Assembly: GCA_023425455.1 (NCBI GenBank)
Contig: JAFACP010000084.1
Location: forward strand, 1 to 7,744
Length of the DNA: 7,744 bases
Reading direction: 5' to 3'
Source of the DNA: Pseudomonadota bacterium
GTDB taxonomy: Bacteria > Pseudomonadota > Gammaproteobacteria > Enterobacterales > Enterobacteriaceae
Below the pieces are notes generated by a model. That model had not been told where the DNA came from. It did no database searches and was given only the letters and a program-made list of their open reading frames with translations. Positions 5,828 to 7,744 of this stretch are shown piece after piece. The translations under genes and the position numbers were made by a program. Numbering within the stretch: the first letter of the stretch is position 1; every line of letters begins with the position of its first letter.

Positions 5828-6940
5828 TTATTGCGTATCCATCATCGGTTGAGATGGCGCGTTCTCACCCTCCTTCATCCATGGCGCGTGGAGCACCATA
5901 CTCGGCAGTGCCAGTTCAATCTCCTGCTCGTACAACCCTTCGAGAATACGGATATTGATCTCCTGCTGAATGTCCATGTACTTGTTGTAATCCGCCGTAT
6001 TGACAATATGAACCACTTCGAAAATCAGGCGGTCGCGGTCGAAGCCCAGAAAATGAGCGCGGTCGAATTTGGTCTCTCCGACGTCGGTAATGATCTGCTT
6101 AACCCTGTCGCCAACGCCACGCAGTTTATCCGGCGGCGTGTTGCTGGCGACGCCGAAACTAAACACAATTCGTCGGGTCTGCATACGCTTGTAGTTGTGC
6201 AGCGTCTGCTGCAACAAAATGGCGTTTCCGCAGACGATTTGTTCGCCGCTCAGGCTGCGAATGCGGGTCGTTTTGAGCCCGATGTGTTCCACCGTCCCCG
6301 CTACGTCGTTGAAGACCACAAAGTCGCCTATCTCAAACGGCTTATCAAACCCAATCGAGAGCGAGGCGAAGATATCGCTGAGGATCGTCTGCACCGCCAG
6401 CGCGATGGCAATACCACCCACCCCCAGGCTGGCGACCAGAGCAGTGATGTTGACGCCCGCATTGGCGAGAATAGACAGCAACATCACTGACCAGACAATG
6501 GCGCGCAGAATAAGGCCGGTTATCACCAGCGTCACCGGGTTTTTATGACTTCCCGGGGCCAGCATGACGTGGCGTAACCACGAGACCACCCCCTGATCCA
6601 GCCACAGCGCCACCTGAATCGCCAGCACCAGAAACCAGGTGTGACTCAGCGTACCGTACAGGTGGTCCGGCAGATCGACAAAACGCAGGCTGAACAAGAA
6701 CGCCACCACGAACAGCAGGATCCGGCTGGTCCTGCCGAGCGTTTCCAGCAGAATAAAGCGCATCCGGTTGGTGGTCGGGTGTTTGTCACTCCAGCTGGCG
6801 ATCCCTTTTTTCACAAAGGCAATCAGCCGGTTGAGCAGCCAGTAGACCAGCAGCGTCACTATCAATACGGTCGCGACGCCGGTCCAGAATTGCGGGGTCA
6901 TCAACAGACTGATGACATCGAAGCGTGACAAAAATTGCAT
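5828..6940 (-). CDS. MscS-family mechanosensitive channel, five-helix type
   Basis: A 370-residue inner-membrane protein of the small-conductance mechanosensitive channel family, which forms heptameric pores releasing solutes on hypo-osmotic shock. Hydrophobic helices are at about 17-43, 70-88, 101-122 and 136-160. They are followed by the pore-lining TM3 (about 163-192: ITALVASLGVGGIAIALAVQ, then TILSDIFASL) and the PFEIGDFV beta-domain entry. The cytoplasmic beta and alpha/beta domains fill 200-350. It ends in a polar tail. The usual (I/V)PN of the beta domain is replaced by CGN (237-239, in GEQIVCGNA), a position where some subfamilies carry SN. The ATG at 6940 is fixed by AGGAGGTG. It is distinct from E. 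coli YnaI (343 residues), which in E. coli lies beside uspE, so I leave the symbol empty. The pntB terminator upstream means it should use its own promoter. Family assignment is firm; gating properties are unknown. Confidence 0.93.
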   Translation of the reverse strand: MQFLSRFDVISLLMTPQFWTGVATVLIVTLLVYWLLNRLIAFVKKGIASWSDKHPTTNRMRFILLETLGRTSRILLFVVAFLFSLRFVDLPDHLYGTLSHTWFLVLAIQVALWLDQGVVSWLRHVMLAPGSHKNPVTLVITGLILRAIVWSVMLLSILANAGVNITALVASLGVGGIAIALAVQTILSDIFASLSIGFDKPFEIGDFVVFNDVAGTVEHIGLKTTRIRSLSGEQIVCGNAILLQQTLHNYKRMQTRRIVFSFGVASNTPPDKLRGVGDRVKQIITDVGETKFDRAHFLGFDRDRLIFEVVHIVNTADYNKYMDIQQEINIRILEGLYEQEIELALPSMVLHAPWMKEGENAPSQPMMDTQ

Positions 6941-6942
6941 TG

Positions 6943-6950
6943 CACCTCCT
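6943..6950 (-). promoter_or_regulatory. Very strong ribosome binding site of the channel gene
   Basis: Read on the minus strand, AGGAGGTG is an almost full match to the 16S rRNA 3' end, with a close 4-nt gap from AGGAGG to the ATG at 6940. It confirms the start. Confidence 0.8.
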
Positions 6951-6969
6951 CATTTTGCCCAAACGTAGA

Positions 6970-6975
6970 AGTATA
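6970..6975 (-). promoter_or_regulatory. Possible -10 element of the channel gene
   Basis: TATACT on the minus strand lies about 30 bp before the start codon and downstream of the pntB terminator. The best -35 is poor (TTACGG at 7000-6995, 19-bp spacing). It is the only good -10 in the 60-bp gap, so a promoter here is plausible but uncertain. Confidence 0.4.
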
Positions 6976-7007
6976 GACAGAGGAGAAAGGCTGGCCGTAA
7001 AAATAGG

Positions 7008-7032
7008 AAAACCGCCCCGAAGGAGCGGTTTT
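7008..7032 (-). terminator. Terminator of pntB (pntAB operon end)
   Basis: AAAACCGC (7008-7015) pairs with GCGGTTTT (7025-7032). Two more pairs lie beyond a single C-A mismatch (on the plus strand), around a GAA loop. On the minus strand the stem is followed by TTTTCCTATTTTTA. It lies about 20 bp after the pntB stop and separates pntB from the channel gene. Confidence 0.85.
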
Positions 7033-7051
7033 ATCAGCTAAGTCGACGTGC

Positions 7052-7744
<693 letters not shown>

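Noticed and set aside
5831..6490. 219-codon plus-strand frame antisense to the channel gene
   Set aside because: Shadow of the MscS-family gene; polar histidine/arginine-rich sequence without domain features.

Overview
The window reads as core chromosome of an enterobacterium of the Enterobacter / Lelliottia / Kosakonia / Citrobacter kind. FNR, UspE, AbgT, Ogt and PntB are each nearly identical, by recalled sequence, to their E. coli counterparts, but the gene order is not that of E. coli K-12. Genus assignment is inference; no rRNA or other marker gene is present.

Left to right: the 3' part of abgT (p-aminobenzoyl-glutamate transporter, +) is followed after 10 bp by ogt (O6-alkylguanine-DNA alkyltransferase, +). 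A 182-bp gap with a two-tier inverted repeat, an extended -10 promoter and an FNR box leads to fnr (+), which ends in a strong hairpin terminator. Convergent to fnr is a membrane-bound diguanylate cyclase (-) with a periplasmic dCache-like sensor and a complete GGEEF active site. A 316-bp divergent intergenic region separates it from uspE (+), which ends in a strong terminator. A small lipoprotein gene of the DUF4823 type (+) follows, with strongly atypical arginine codons. Convergent to it is a five-helix MscS-family channel (-). The 3' half of pntB (-) runs off the right edge and has its own terminator upstream of the channel gene.

The genes form several independent units: abgT-ogt (probably one operon tail), fnr alone and autoregulated, the cyclase alone, uspE alone, the lipoprotein alone, the channel alone, and the end of pntAB. 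The common thread is respiration, stress and the envelope: oxygen sensing (FNR), a stationary-phase stress protein (UspE), proton-driven transhydrogenase (PntB), an osmotic safety-valve type channel, and a second-messenger enzyme.

I see no phage, IS, CRISPR, tRNA/rRNA or toxin-antitoxin genes. The most interesting parts are the genes that differ from the E. coli layout as I remember it: the cyclase between fnr and uspE, the lipoprotein with foreign-looking codon use, and an MscS-type channel that sits near where E. coli has ynaI but is not its sequence orthologue. None of these amounts to a clearly new system from sequence alone.
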